The notes beneath the pieces are model-generated. The model had not been told where the DNA came from. It was given only the letters and a program-made list of their open reading frames with translations, and made no database searches. From positions 1 to 64,000 of the forward strand of contig JADKEB010000031.1 in NCBI GenBank assembly GCA_016718205.1: 64,000 bases of DNA. The letters are read 5' to 3'. Made by a program: the position numbers and the translations under genes. Within the stretch, counting starts at the first letter, position 1; each line of letters begins with the position of its first letter. Of the stretch, positions 28,163 to 36,589 are shown piece after piece. This DNA comes from Saprospiraceae bacterium. Lineage in GTDB: Bacteria > Bacteroidota > Bacteroidia > Chitinophagales > Saprospiraceae.

Positions 28163-29782
28163 TTACTCTTTACTGGCTGATCTGAATATTCTATCCCAGT
28201 TGATACCATTGCGTATATTTCCTTCTTTGGTCGAAAACCAAATGAACAGAGGTTTGCCCACAATGTGATCGTGAGGCACATATCCCCAGGCTCGTGAATC
28301 TTCAGAGTTGTGCCTGTTGTCACCCATAGCCCAGTAATAATCCTGTTTAAAAGTGTATGAACTTGCTTTCTGACCATTGATGTAGATGTCACTACCTTTT
28401 ACTTCCAGTCTATTATTTTCATATACTTCAATGATTCTACTATAAAATGGCAGATTAGAAACTGTCAACTGTGTGGTTGCTCCTGCTTTTGGTATCCAGA
28501 TCGGGCCATAATTGTCGACAGACCACCTTTTGCCAATGATAGTATCAAATGGAAATAGTTTTTCCGGTTCTGATCTCTGAGGTATAGGTGCGATCTGTAC
28601 TCCGGGATCCATCGACTTGATTTTAGCCACCTGATCACTGTCCAAAAATAAAACACCGTAACCCATTGTAAATAAATCCTTTCCACCCATAGCATTATCA
28701 CCAAAGTCAATACCCCAATCATCCAGTTTTTTAGTATTGATGCCTACGTTTGGTGGCATTTTTATTTCGTAAAGAAACTGAAGATGTTTAGGGTTGATAG
28801 CTGGTTTGCCATTGAGATAAATCTGTCTGTCTATGATACGGAGGCTGTCCCCTGGACCAGCCACACACCTTTTGATATAGTGGTCCTTTTTGTCTATTGG
28901 CCTGACTTTAAAATCATTATTATTGACTTTGTTTTGCAGTTCCGGATCACTCATGGTATATTCGGGTTGTCTTTTTATCTGGCTGACAAAGTAAGATCTC
29001 TGACTGGTGATGTAGACGCTATCGCCGACAGGCCAGTTAAATACAATGTGTTTTCCAGCCTCAATTTTTTCAAAAGCCGGAAGTCTTTTGTAAGGAAGAC
29101 TGGGTTTTTTGAGATAAGATTCAGTATTGATAATAGGAATCTGATTATGCAGAAGGGGAATCATAGCCACTGTCATCGGTGGTCTGATACCATAATGTGC
29201 TTTGGAAACAAATAGAAAGTCACCGACATTGAGCGATCCTTCCATAGATGGGGTAGGAATCACATAGGCCTCGATGAGGAACATTCGTATAAAAGCGGCA
29301 GCAAAAACTGCAAAAACGATGGATTCTGTCCATTCCCTTAATCCTGATTTTTTATATGGGTTTTTTTCAACGAGGAGTTTCAATTTATATTCGTCACCCT
29401 GAGCTTTTGCATCCAGTATGTTTTTGGTATATTCTGCTTCCAGCTCGAGGGTTTTTCCAATATATTTATCCTGAGGATTTCTTGCTATATTAAAAAACGC
29501 CAGCGGAGCATAGATAACTGCCAGAGCAGAATCTTTAAAATCCAATTTCCCAAATGAACGTACCAGGTCTACTGCAATGCCTGCAAAGATGAAAATATTG
29601 ACTATTGGAAATAATAACCATAACGCGTAGCTCGGTTTGTGCCCAATAATCTTGCACCATTCCATAAAATTGACTCCTGGAATCAAACCTTTGACTGCAT
29701 CCACCCCTGCTTTTGGAAACAAGAGATATAGACTTATACTCAGAAGAATATAAGAAACAACAAAAAATATCAATATGCTCAC
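28163..29782 (-). CDS. lepB: Signal peptidase I (long Bacteroidota type)
   Basis: Cleaves signal peptides from exported proteins at the outer face of the inner membrane. 539 aa. An N-terminal region with three hydrophobic segments (residues 1-100, including LIPGVNFMEWCKIIGHKPSY) precedes the S26 catalytic domain. The catalytic Ser179 lies in PTPSMEGSLNVGDFLFVSK and the general-base Lys304 in HYIKRCVAGPGDSLRI. The C-terminal box is MGDNRHNSEDSRAWGYVPHD HIVGK. The large insertion between the Ser and Lys boxes is typical of this phylum; the enzyme is much longer than the 324-aa E. coli one. Confidence 0.95.
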   Translation of the reverse strand: MSILIFFVVSYILLSISLYLLFPKAGVDAVKGLIPGVNFMEWCKIIGHKPSYALWLLFPIVNIFIFAGIAVDLVRSFGKLDFKDSALAVIYAPLAFFNIARNPQDKYIGKTLELEAEYTKNILDAKAQGDEYKLKLLVEKNPYKKSGLREWTESIVFAVFAAAFIRMFLIEAYVIPTPSMEGSLNVGDFLFVSKAHYGIRPPMTVAMIPLLHNQIPIINTESYLKKPSLPYKRLPAFEKIEAGKHIVFNWPVGDSVYITSQRSYFVSQIKRQPEYTMSDPELQNKVNNNDFKVRPIDKKDHYIKRCVAGPGDSLRIIDRQIYLNGKPAINPKHLQFLYEIKMPPNVGINTKKLDDWGIDFGDNAMGGKDLFTMGYGVLFLDSDQVAKIKSMDPGVQIAPIPQRSEPEKLFPFDTIIGKRWSVDNYGPIWIPKAGATTQLTVSNLPFYSRIIEVYENNRLEVKGSDIYINGQKASSYTFKQDYYWAMGDNRHNSEDSRAWGYVPHDHIVGKPLFIWFSTKEGNIRNGINWDRIFRSASKE

Positions 29783-29805
29783 TTAATTTAAATTTTTGAT
29801 CGGCA

Positions 29806-29813
29806 CAAAGATA
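29806..29813 (-). promoter_or_regulatory. Candidate -7 box of lepB
   Basis: The minus strand reads TATCTTTG, a match to TAnnTTTG, 24 bp upstream of the lepB ATG. A -33 TTTG was not found at the expected spacing. Confidence 0.42.
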
Positions 29814-29877
29814 CACATTTCTTTAATTTATGAAGATAACCTCTATTTTAATCCGACATGATCGAGCAATCTGCATA

Positions 29878-30543
29878 TCAATGATCATTTTTGGCAGATG
29901 AATATATTTTTTTCCATTCAGTATACCCCGCCAGAGCCATGATCAAAAACAAAACATACATCAGAGTGAAAAGCATAAACCCTTTGTAAAAATTGAGTGG
30001 AATCGCTACAATATTACTGAAAATCCAAGCGAGCCAGTTTTCGATTTTTCTGCTCGCCATCCACCACATGGCTGTCAAGGCTGAAGCTGACACTAAGGAA
30101 TCCAGGATTGGCGTATCTGAATTGGTAAATGTGCTTAATATCACATAAAGTACGGACCACCCAATGATGCATCCTGCGATTCCTATCCGAAACTCATTTT
30201 TTGTACACCAAGATATTGCATACACATCATGCTGAAAATGATCTTTTCGGGTCCAATTGTACCATCCATACACGCTCATGGCAAAGTAATAAATATTGAG
30301 CATCCCATCGGCATACAAGGGCGGTGTAGCTATAAAAAAGTACACCCATGCCGCAAGCAATACACCTATGATGCCCGTAGGATACACAAGAATATTATTT
30401 TTTCTGGCATACCACACGCTGGCTATCTGGGTCAGGGTACTGACCCACTCCTGCCATCTGGTATATTGGATATCATTGAAAAATTGTTGCCATATCTGGT
30501 CAGGCTGCATTATCATGTATTTTAGAGAATATGGCTCTGACAA
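29878..30543 (-). CDS. pnuC: PnuC-family nicotinamide riboside transporter
   Basis: A 221-aa inner-membrane protein with about seven hydrophobic helices. Family motifs: WVSTLTQIASVWYARKNNIL VYPTGIIG at the N-terminus, YFAMSVYGWYNWTRK in the middle (the W-Y-G-W-Y-x-W motif) and ENWLAWIFSNIVAIPLNFYK near the C-terminus. It imports nicotinamide riboside or a related vitamin precursor. The nadR-like or kinase partner often found nearby is not in this window. Lies 95 bp upstream of lepB but probably has its own promoter. Confidence 0.88.
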   Translation of the reverse strand: MSEPYSLKYMIMQPDQIWQQFFNDIQYTRWQEWVSTLTQIASVWYARKNNILVYPTGIIGVLLAAWVYFFIATPPLYADGMLNIYYFAMSVYGWYNWTRKDHFQHDVYAISWCTKNEFRIGIAGCIIGWSVLYVILSTFTNSDTPILDSLVSASALTAMWWMASRKIENWLAWIFSNIVAIPLNFYKGFMLFTLMYVLFLIMALAGYTEWKKIYSSAKNDH

Positions 30544-30674
30544 TAAGAATTTAAACCTACTCGAATTAACTAAATCTACTTTTTAGCTTCAAAATTAAAA
30601 GCCTTTCGATCATTTCATCAAGAACCATCTTCGATAACAAAGGTAACACATCAAACACTATTTATCATCCATAC

Positions 30675-31313
30675 TCAAATAATTTCCAGCTTATACACAT
30701 CAGGCAATTCTTCATTGCTGCCAAAATTGACTTCAAGGTCTTTGACCAATCCATTGCGGATATCATACACCCACCCGTGAATCCAAAGATCCTGTTCCTT
30801 ATTCCAGGCTCCCTGTACTATGGATGTTTTGGCAAGATCCATTACCTGTTCTACTACATTGAGCTCCACAAAACGGTCAAATTTTACTTTCTCATCTTCT
30901 ATAGCATCCAGCTCCCGATAATGAAATCTGTATACATCTTTAATATGTCTTATCCAGTTATCGATGATACCAATATTCGAATTGCCCATGGCAGCCTTTA
31001 CGCCGCCGCAGCCATAATGACCGCATACGATAACATGCCTTACCTTCAAAACATTGACAGCATAATCCAATACGCTGAGTAAATTCATATCCGAGTGTAC
31101 CACCATATTGGCGATATTGCGGTGGACAAAAACATCACCTGCCTCTGTTCCAGTAATCTCATTGGCCGGTACACGACTATCAGAACATCCGATCCAAAGG
31201 AATTTAGGAGACTGACTTTCACTTAGTCTCAAGAAATAATCAGGATCAGAAGCTATTCGTTTAGCTACCCATGTCTTATTATTTTCTAGTAATCTTTGAT
31301 ATAATTGACTCAT
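30675..31313 (-). CDS. can: Beta-carbonic anhydrase (pair 1)
   Basis: Interconverts CO2 and bicarbonate. 212 aa from the ATG at 31313 (MSQLYQRLLENNKTWVAKRI), preferred to an upstream start because family members begin there. Zinc ligands: C43 with the D45-R47 dyad (CSDSRVPANE), H99 and C102 (CGHYGCGGVKAAM). It follows the truncated SulP gene by 11 bp and was almost certainly its operon partner. The SulP damage may leave this gene without its original promoter. Confidence 0.94.
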   Translation of the reverse strand: MSQLYQRLLENNKTWVAKRIASDPDYFLRLSESQSPKFLWIGCSDSRVPANEITGTEAGDVFVHRNIANMVVHSDMNLLSVLDYAVNVLKVRHVIVCGHYGCGGVKAAMGNSNIGIIDNWIRHIKDVYRFHYRELDAIEDEKVKFDRFVELNVVEQVMDLAKTSIVQGAWNKEQDLWIHGWVYDIRNGLVKDLEVNFGSNEELPDVYKLEII

Positions 31314-31324
31314 TTTGTTTTGTT

Positions 31325-32612
31325 TTATTCTTTTAAAAATAACTTGATTGCCTCGGCACATAGCTCTTCGTCATCAAAGATTGTATTTTCTTCCACCACA
31401 CCAGGGATGAGACTGATATTACGCATCATGGCTTCCGGTTGCTTCTGCAAATGCAGTATATATACCTGCACATTTTTTTGCTCAAGATTGAGAATGATGG
31501 ATTCAAGAGAGTAAAGCCCGGACTGGTCTATATAAGGTACTCTCTTCATATCGATAATTAACAACTTTGCATCCTCAGTGACTTTTTTTCCTAATTGCAT
31601 AAAATATTCGCTATTGCCAAAGAAGAGTGGGCCATTGATTTTTTTGATGGCGACATGTTTTCTGATACTCTCAGGTATATGGTATCTCTCGTGCAGCTTT
31701 TCCTGTTCTTTGGAAGTTTGCATAGATGTACTGGCCGATTCTTTTTGTGTGATATCACCCATCTGTTTGATAAAAATGACAGATGATACGATCATGCCGG
31801 CTGCTACAGCCTGCAAAAGATCGACAAAAACTGTCAAAATCAATACCAATACAAGGACAAAAGCATCCGATTTAGTGATCTTTCCTATGTGGCTGAGTCC
31901 TCTCTTATCGACTATATCAATACCTACAGTCAATAGATTACCTGATAACACGGGTAATGGTATTTTGGATGCTAATGATCCCAGACCCACTAACATCAAT
32001 AACAAAAATACTCCGGCTCCTGATAACTTTGTTTTTCCTCCTGACTTTATATTGACCAATGTCCTCATGGTAGTGCCGGCACCCGGTATGCCACCTATAA
32101 ATCCGGCCACCATATTTCCGATACCTTGTCCTATAAGTTCCTTATTGGAATTATGACTTGTCTTGGTTACATTGTCCGCCACCACCGAGGTGAGCAGACT
32201 ATCGATGGCTCCTAATGCTGCCAGAGTGAGTGCAGGCATCAAAATGAGATTGTACTCCGAAATGGCAGTAAGTATATTAAAATGAAAAATGGGCAGACCC
32301 TTGGGGATATCACCGATGACTGCCACACCCGAATCCAGGAAAATGGATAATAAAGTGACCCCTGTCAAAGCGGCAAGTGTACTGGGTATCGTTTTTGGTA
32401 ATGCGTGGAAAAAGATAGATAATAGCCATGGTTAGTAATGTCATACCCAGTGACGACCAGTGAATGGCTGAAAATGGTGTCCCGAGATTCATTATGATCT
32501 CCGGTATAGTTTTGGGTGAAACGTGGCCAAGCAAAGGAAATAACTGAAGAAATATAATAATCACGCCTATACCTGTCATAAAGCCCGATACTACGGGGTA
32601 GGGGATATACTT
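31325..32612 (-). pseudogene. SulP-family anion transporter, 5'-truncated by a MITE and frameshifted
   Basis: Encodes the C-terminal three quarters of a SulP transporter. It starts abruptly at KYIPYPVVSGFMTGIGVIII at 32612, exactly where the MITE at 32613 begins. About 110 N-terminal residues (first membrane helices) are missing compared with the intact paralogue at 33317. Membrane motifs GNMVAGFIGGIPGAGTTMRT LVN follow, and a complete STAS domain (INGPLFFGNSEYF, VPYIDQSGLYSLE) ends the protein. A frameshift at about 32390 is repaired by removing one A from an AAAAA run (PRITKTIPSTLAALTGVT). The original role was probably bicarbonate or sulfate uptake paired with the downstream carbonic anhydrase. 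Confidence 0.88.
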
Positions 32613-32779
32613 TGTCTTAAAATCAATGTATTATGAACCTGACTTCAAAATAATCGCCTTATTTAGTTCACCTGCCCGCCTATTAAAATAGTTGTCAGGC
32701 AAGCTAATTGTGTTGATTATTTTATTGTCAGAACCATAATCTCTTGATTTACAACTAAGAAAAATTTTAAACATACTCT
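32613..32779. mobile_element. MITE-like element, copy C (left end missing)
   Basis: Shares tgtcttaaaatcaatg, tattatgaacctgacttc and the rest of the interior with copies B and D. It ends in the TTTAAACATACTC terminal repeat followed by TAA (32780-32782). The opposite GAGTATGTTT end is absent and the element runs directly into the sulP coding frame, so insertion was followed or accompanied by a deletion. Confidence 0.87.
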
Positions 32780-32873
32780 AATATCATCCACAACACACAA
32801 TATTTGTTCAACATATAACTCAAATAATTTTGTGAAATTAATGTTTTTTTTATTGAACAAATATTTTTATTTA

Positions 32874-33194
32874 ATGTTAAATAAAACAATGTTACATAAG
32901 CTTATTTCAATAGTCTTTTTACTGGCAATGGTACACTGCACCATATTTACAACTATTGCACAATACAAAGGTGTCGAAATTTCTATTGTTTTGGTAGAGG
33001 AAGAAGAAAACTCTTCTCAGGACAAGTCGTCATCACAAGGTGAAAAGCTCTACGAATATATACTTACATCACATAAAAACGTAGTCGTTTCTTTCTTAAA
33101 GAACAATGAATGGAATCAACAAAACTGTTATTATTCATTGCATCACAAAGAGTCAGGCTTAAAACCACCACCTGACAATCCACCAGAAGTTTAA
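32874..33194 (+). CDS. Small secreted hypothetical protein upstream of sulP
   Basis: About 106 aa from ATG 32874 (an alternative ATG is at 32889). Residues 6-30 form a signal peptide (MLHKLISIVFLLAMVHCTIF TTIAQ). The mature part has an acidic/serine stretch (VEEEENSSQDKSSSQ) and a proline-rich end (KPPPDNPPEV). No family recognised. It precedes the intact sulP by 122 bp in the same direction and may share its transcript. A similar small signal-peptide protein precedes czcA at 35858. Confidence 0.5.
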   Translation: MLNKTMLHKLISIVFLLAMVHCTIFTTIAQYKGVEISIVLVEEEENSSQDKSSSQGEKLYEYILTSHKNVVVSFLKNNEWNQQNCYYSLHHKESGLKPPPDNPPEV

Positions 33195-33316
33195 TTTTTA
33201 TATGTACAATTTCTACTATTTCAAGCTATTTGGATGCATATAGTCTTGATTTTAAATTGATTAGGATTGACTCAAAAATGTTTTTTAGTCATCTTATTTT
33301 ATAAATTAAACAAAAC

Positions 33317-34912
33317 ATGGAAAACAAATTTTTAACAACAAAGTATCTAAACTCTGATTTTTCTTCAGGATTGGTCGTTTTTTTGGTGGCGTTACCTTTG
33401 TGCCTTGGTATAGCTTTGGCATCCGGTGCACCTCTATTTTCAGGTATTATAGCAGGTATCATAGGTGGATTAGTAGTGGGTGTATTGAGTGGGTCTCATG
33501 TAAGTGTGAGCGGACCAGCCGCTGGATTGGCGGCAATAGTACTTTCATCGATTAGTTCTTTAGGCTCGTTTGAGCTGTTTTTGCTGGCAGTGGTGTTATC
33601 AGGAGGTATTCAACTGATTTTAGGATTTTTGAAAGCAGGGAGTATTTCCAACTATTTTCCCAATAATGTCATCGAAGGTATGCTCGCAGGTATCGGTGTC
33701 ATCATTTTTTTAAAACAAATACCTCATGCTTTCGGATATGATAAAGATGTCGAAGGTGACCTTGCTTTTGAAGAAAAAACAGGTGGGAATACATTCACCA
33801 CTTTAATGGAATCTTTTGACCACATCAGTTGGGGAGCAACACTCATTACCTTAGTTTCGCTGTTAATACTAATTACATGGGATAAAATTCCTGCGTTAAA
33901 AAAGATAAAACTATTGCCAGGGGCATTAGTAGCTGTGTTGACCGGGATAATTATGAATGAAATATTTACTTCATCTGGATCTTCGTTGGCATTAGATTCA
34001 TCTCATTTAGTAACCCTTCCGGTTTTGAGTTCATTTTCTGAGATTGGTTCTTTGGTGACATTGCCTGATTTTACAGGCATCACAAATAAAACGGTATGGA
34101 CAGTTGCCATAACTCTTGCCATAGTAGCATCTATCGAGACATTACTTTGTATTGAAGCATCTGATAGGATGGATGTTTATAAAAGATATACTAGTACAAA
34201 TACGGAACTGAAAGCCCAAGGAATAGGAAATCTGCTGAGTGGTATGCTGGGTGGTTTACCTATGACATCTGTGGTAGTCAGAACTACCGCTAATATTAAT
34301 TCTGGAGCCAGAACCAAATTGTCGGCTATTATACATGGTGTTTTTTTATTGGTGAGTGTATTGACAATCCCGACGTTACTCAATAAAATTCCCTTGGCGA
34401 CATTAGCGGCTATTTTATTTTTGATAGGATTCAAATTGGCTCATCCTGATAAAATCAAAAAATTCTGGAATCAGGGCAAGTTTCAGTTTATTCCATTTAT
34501 AATTACATTGCTGGCAGTGGTCTTTACAGATTTATTGACTGGTGTAGCGATAGGGATGTTTATAAGTGTATTGTTTGTTTTACACGGCAATCTGAAGCGC
34601 GCTTACTATTTCAGAAAGGAAACCTATCATTCAGGAGATGTTATACATATTGATCTGGCACAGGAGGTATCTTTCCTGAATAAAGCGGCCATCAAACTCA
34701 CATTAGGGCACCTTCCTGAAAATAGTACTGTTGTCATCAATGCGGCTCAGTCTGAATATATTGCTCATGATGTACTCGACCTGATCAAAGAGTTTAAAGA
34801 AGCAGGCGGACCTGAAAAAGGTATCAAAGTGGAATTAGTGGGCTTTAAAGAAAAGTACAGGCTTGAAAACACATTGGAAGAGAACAGGCATACCTGGGTA
34901 GAAAGTAATTAA
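33317..34912 (+). CDS. SulP-family anion (probable bicarbonate) transporter
   Basis: A 531-aa sodium- or proton-coupled anion transporter with about 12-14 membrane helices. N-terminal motif SDFSSGLVVFLVALPLCLGI ALASGAPLFSGIIAGIIGG, then GSHVSVSGPAAGLAAIVLSS (anion site). Mid-region GIGNLLSGMLGGLPMTSVVV RTTANINSG, and a C-terminal STAS-like domain from about 435 (HIDLAQEVSFLNKAAI, VVINAAQSEYIAHDVLDLI). The downstream carbonic anhydrase gene suggests that the substrate is bicarbonate; sulfate remains possible. Confidence 0.9.
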   Translation: MENKFLTTKYLNSDFSSGLVVFLVALPLCLGIALASGAPLFSGIIAGIIGGLVVGVLSGSHVSVSGPAAGLAAIVLSSISSLGSFELFLLAVVLSGGIQLILGFLKAGSISNYFPNNVIEGMLAGIGVIIFLKQIPHAFGYDKDVEGDLAFEEKTGGNTFTTLMESFDHISWGATLITLVSLLILITWDKIPALKKIKLLPGALVAVLTGIIMNEIFTSSGSSLALDSSHLVTLPVLSSFSEIGSLVTLPDFTGITNKTVWTVAITLAIVASIETLLCIEASDRMDVYKRYTSTNTELKAQGIGNLLSGMLGGLPMTSVVVRTTANINSGARTKLSAIIHGVFLLVSVLTIPTLLNKIPLATLAAILFLIGFKLAHPDKIKKFWNQGKFQFIPFIITLLAVVFTDLLTGVAIGMFISVLFVLHGNLKRAYYFRKETYHSGDVIHIDLAQEVSFLNKAAIKLTLGHLPENSTVVINAAQSEYIAHDVLDLIKEFKEAGGPEKGIKVELVGFKEKYRLENTLEENRHTWVESN

Positions 34913-34927
34913 TTCAATGAACACAGA

Positions 34928-34979
34928 ATTTGATAATTTGATAATTTGGAAACTTGGAAACTTGGAAACTTGATAATTA
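34928..34979. repeat. Short tandem repeats between sulP and can
   Basis: Two 8-bp units aatttgat followed by three TTGGAAAC units (34946-34969) and an A+T tail. Too short and simple for a functional array; a slippage-prone spacer just before the carbonic anhydrase start. Confidence 0.75.
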
Positions 34980-35008
34980 AATAATAAAAATAATAAAAAT
35001 AAAATAAA

Positions 35009-35632
35009 ATGAAAGCACATAGCGCAGAATCACAAGCAACTGTAACACCAGCGAAAGCTCTACAGTTTTTAAAGGAAGGCAACAACCGTTTTGTAAGTAA
35101 CCTTAAGGTAAATAGAAATTTACTTGAGCAGGTCAACGATACCCGGGAAGGTCAATGGCCTTTTGCCATTGTTTTGAGTTGTATCGATAGTCGTACTTCA
35201 GCAGAGTTAATTTTTGATCAGGGATTAGGAGATGTATTCAGTGTACGTATTGCAGGCAATATTCTCAATGAAGATATCCTCGGCAGTATGGAATTTGCCA
35301 CAAAAGTGGTTGGCTCGAGAATCATCGTAGTACTTGGCCATTCGAAATGTGGAGCTGTCAAAGGAGCATGCGATCACATAGAAATGGGCAACCTGACCAC
35401 ATTGCTTAATAAAATACAACCTGCGGTGTATGAAGAGAAAACTACCACTGAGAACAGAAATAGTAAAAATGCCGAATTTGTAGAAAAAGTAGCTTCGCTG
35501 AACGTTCACCTTACTATGGAGCGGATAAGAAGAGAAAGTGTTATCATTCATGAATTGGAAGAGTCAGGAGCCATTAAAATTGTAGGTGGGATGTATGATG
35601 TAGATTCCGGAAAAGTTGAGTTTTATGAATAG
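35009..35632 (+). CDS. Beta-carbonic anhydrase (pair 2)
   Basis: A 207-aa enzyme: zinc ligands C58 with D60-R62 (SCIDSRTSAELIFD), H111 and C114 (GHSKCGAVKGACD). It differs clearly from the copy at 30675 (IDSRTSAE instead of SDSRVPAN), so the two are distant paralogues, not a recent duplication. It lies 96 bp after the intact SulP gene on the same strand, forming a transporter-enzyme pair. Followed by a strong terminator. Confidence 0.93.
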   Translation: MKAHSAESQATVTPAKALQFLKEGNNRFVSNLKVNRNLLEQVNDTREGQWPFAIVLSCIDSRTSAELIFDQGLGDVFSVRIAGNILNEDILGSMEFATKVVGSRIIVVLGHSKCGAVKGACDHIEMGNLTTLLNKIQPAVYEEKTTTENRNSKNAEFVEKVASLNVHLTMERIRRESVIIHELEESGAIKIVGGMYDVDSGKVEFYE

Positions 35633-35660
35633 TTGATTAATAATTAATAATTGATTTAGA

Positions 35661-35690
35661 AGCCAGGTTTGACCGCCTGGCTTTTTTCTT
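35661..35690 (+). terminator. Rho-independent terminator after carbonic anhydrase
   Basis: agccagg (35661-35667) pairs with cctggct (35676-35682), followed by six Ts. It ends the sulP-can unit. Confidence 0.85.
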
Positions 35691-35857
35691 CAATATTTTT
35701 ACTGCTTAAATATTACAAGGGGCTATTTTACTTTGTTTTTGAAATGGGCAATATGTAAGTAATTTTCACTTGACCACCGGTTTTATTTTCTATTTTTTTT
35801 TGGAACATTAAGCATATATTAACTTTTTATTCCAAAATATTCCATTATATTTGCCTC

Positions 35858-36244
35858 ATGAAGCAATTTGTTGCTAAGTTACTGGTATTTTTATTTATCA
35901 TTTCTTTTACACCCATGAAAGAAATGATAAAAGTGCCTTTGTTATTGGTACATTATTATGAACATCTCGATGAAAGACCCAACATGACCATCGGAGAATT
36001 TTTAGATATGCACTACATGCATGGCATCGTGTTTGATGCAGATTATGAAAAGGACATGCAGCTACCATTTAAAGTAATGGATTTTGCATCTTTACCTATA
36101 TTTGTGTTTAATGAATATAAGTTGTTAGATATTATATCAAAAGAATCTTCTTTTTTTGTAAAAAATAAAATTAACGCCAGTTATCGTTTTAACCTTTCCG
36201 ACGCCAAAAACCAAGGCATCTTTCACCCTCCCAAATTTTCCTGA
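35858..36244 (+). CDS. Small hypothetical protein upstream of czcA
   Basis: A 128-aa protein with an N-terminal hydrophobic stretch (VAKLLVFLFIISFTPMKEM), then EMIKVPLLLVHYYEHLDERP. It has several histidine/methionine-rich bits (DMHYMHGIV, KDMQLPFKVMD) and ends HPPKFS. The His/Met content and place before a metal efflux operon suggest a metal-responsive or periplasmic metal-binding protein, but no family is recognised. A TATATTTG box lies just upstream at 35846-35853. Confidence 0.6.
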   Translation: MKQFVAKLLVFLFIISFTPMKEMIKVPLLLVHYYEHLDERPNMTIGEFLDMHYMHGIVFDADYEKDMQLPFKVMDFASLPIFVFNEYKLLDIISKESSFFVKNKINASYRFNLSDAKNQGIFHPPKFS

Positions 36245-36323
36245 CTTTTAACGTTGGATAAGTCGAAATACTTCTTATTGTTGACTTATTGAGTGTTTCT
36301 TTATTCATATTATGGTTGTTTTA

Positions 36324-36468
36324 TACTCAAAATAAATTGGTTTGCAAAAAATCCATTAGCTAATTTACTGATTTTGAGTAAAGACGAAGCAAAGCTTGTC
36401 TTTAAAGACATTTATCGTCTTTATAATGAAGACATAATTTTTCTTAAAAAAAAATTATCGTCGGTATA
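36324..36468. repeat. Dispersed repeat R2, copy 1 (in 345-bp intergenic region)
   Basis: Contains aaattggtttgc, gagtaaagacgaagc, aagcttgtctttaaag, tttatcgtctttataatga and ttatcgtcggtat, shared with 52970-53155 and 62713-62885. The segment aaagacgaagcaaagcttgtcttt is nearly palindromic. A 73-codon open frame over this region is not a gene. The rest of 36245-36589 holds nothing else supported. Confidence 0.85.
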
Positions 36469-36589
36469 TCATACTAGAATAAAAGGCTTCCGACTTATCC
36501 GCATGATTCAATAGGGCTGAATTTTTATGTGCCTTTCCATATTGGCGACGATTTTTTTCAGTCATTCAGGAAATTTTTAAACATCAAAT

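Noticed and set aside
29784..30674. Riboswitch upstream of pnuC or lepB
   Set aside because: The leaders are short and no conserved riboswitch core could be recognised by eye.
34928..34979. Tandem 8-bp units that might suggest a repeat array or CRISPR
   Set aside because: Units are far too short, unspaced and A+T rich. No cas genes in the window.
36293..36514. 73-codon open frame upstream of czcA
   Set aside because: It lies across dispersed repeat R2 and its other copies do not keep the frame, so it is not a conserved gene.
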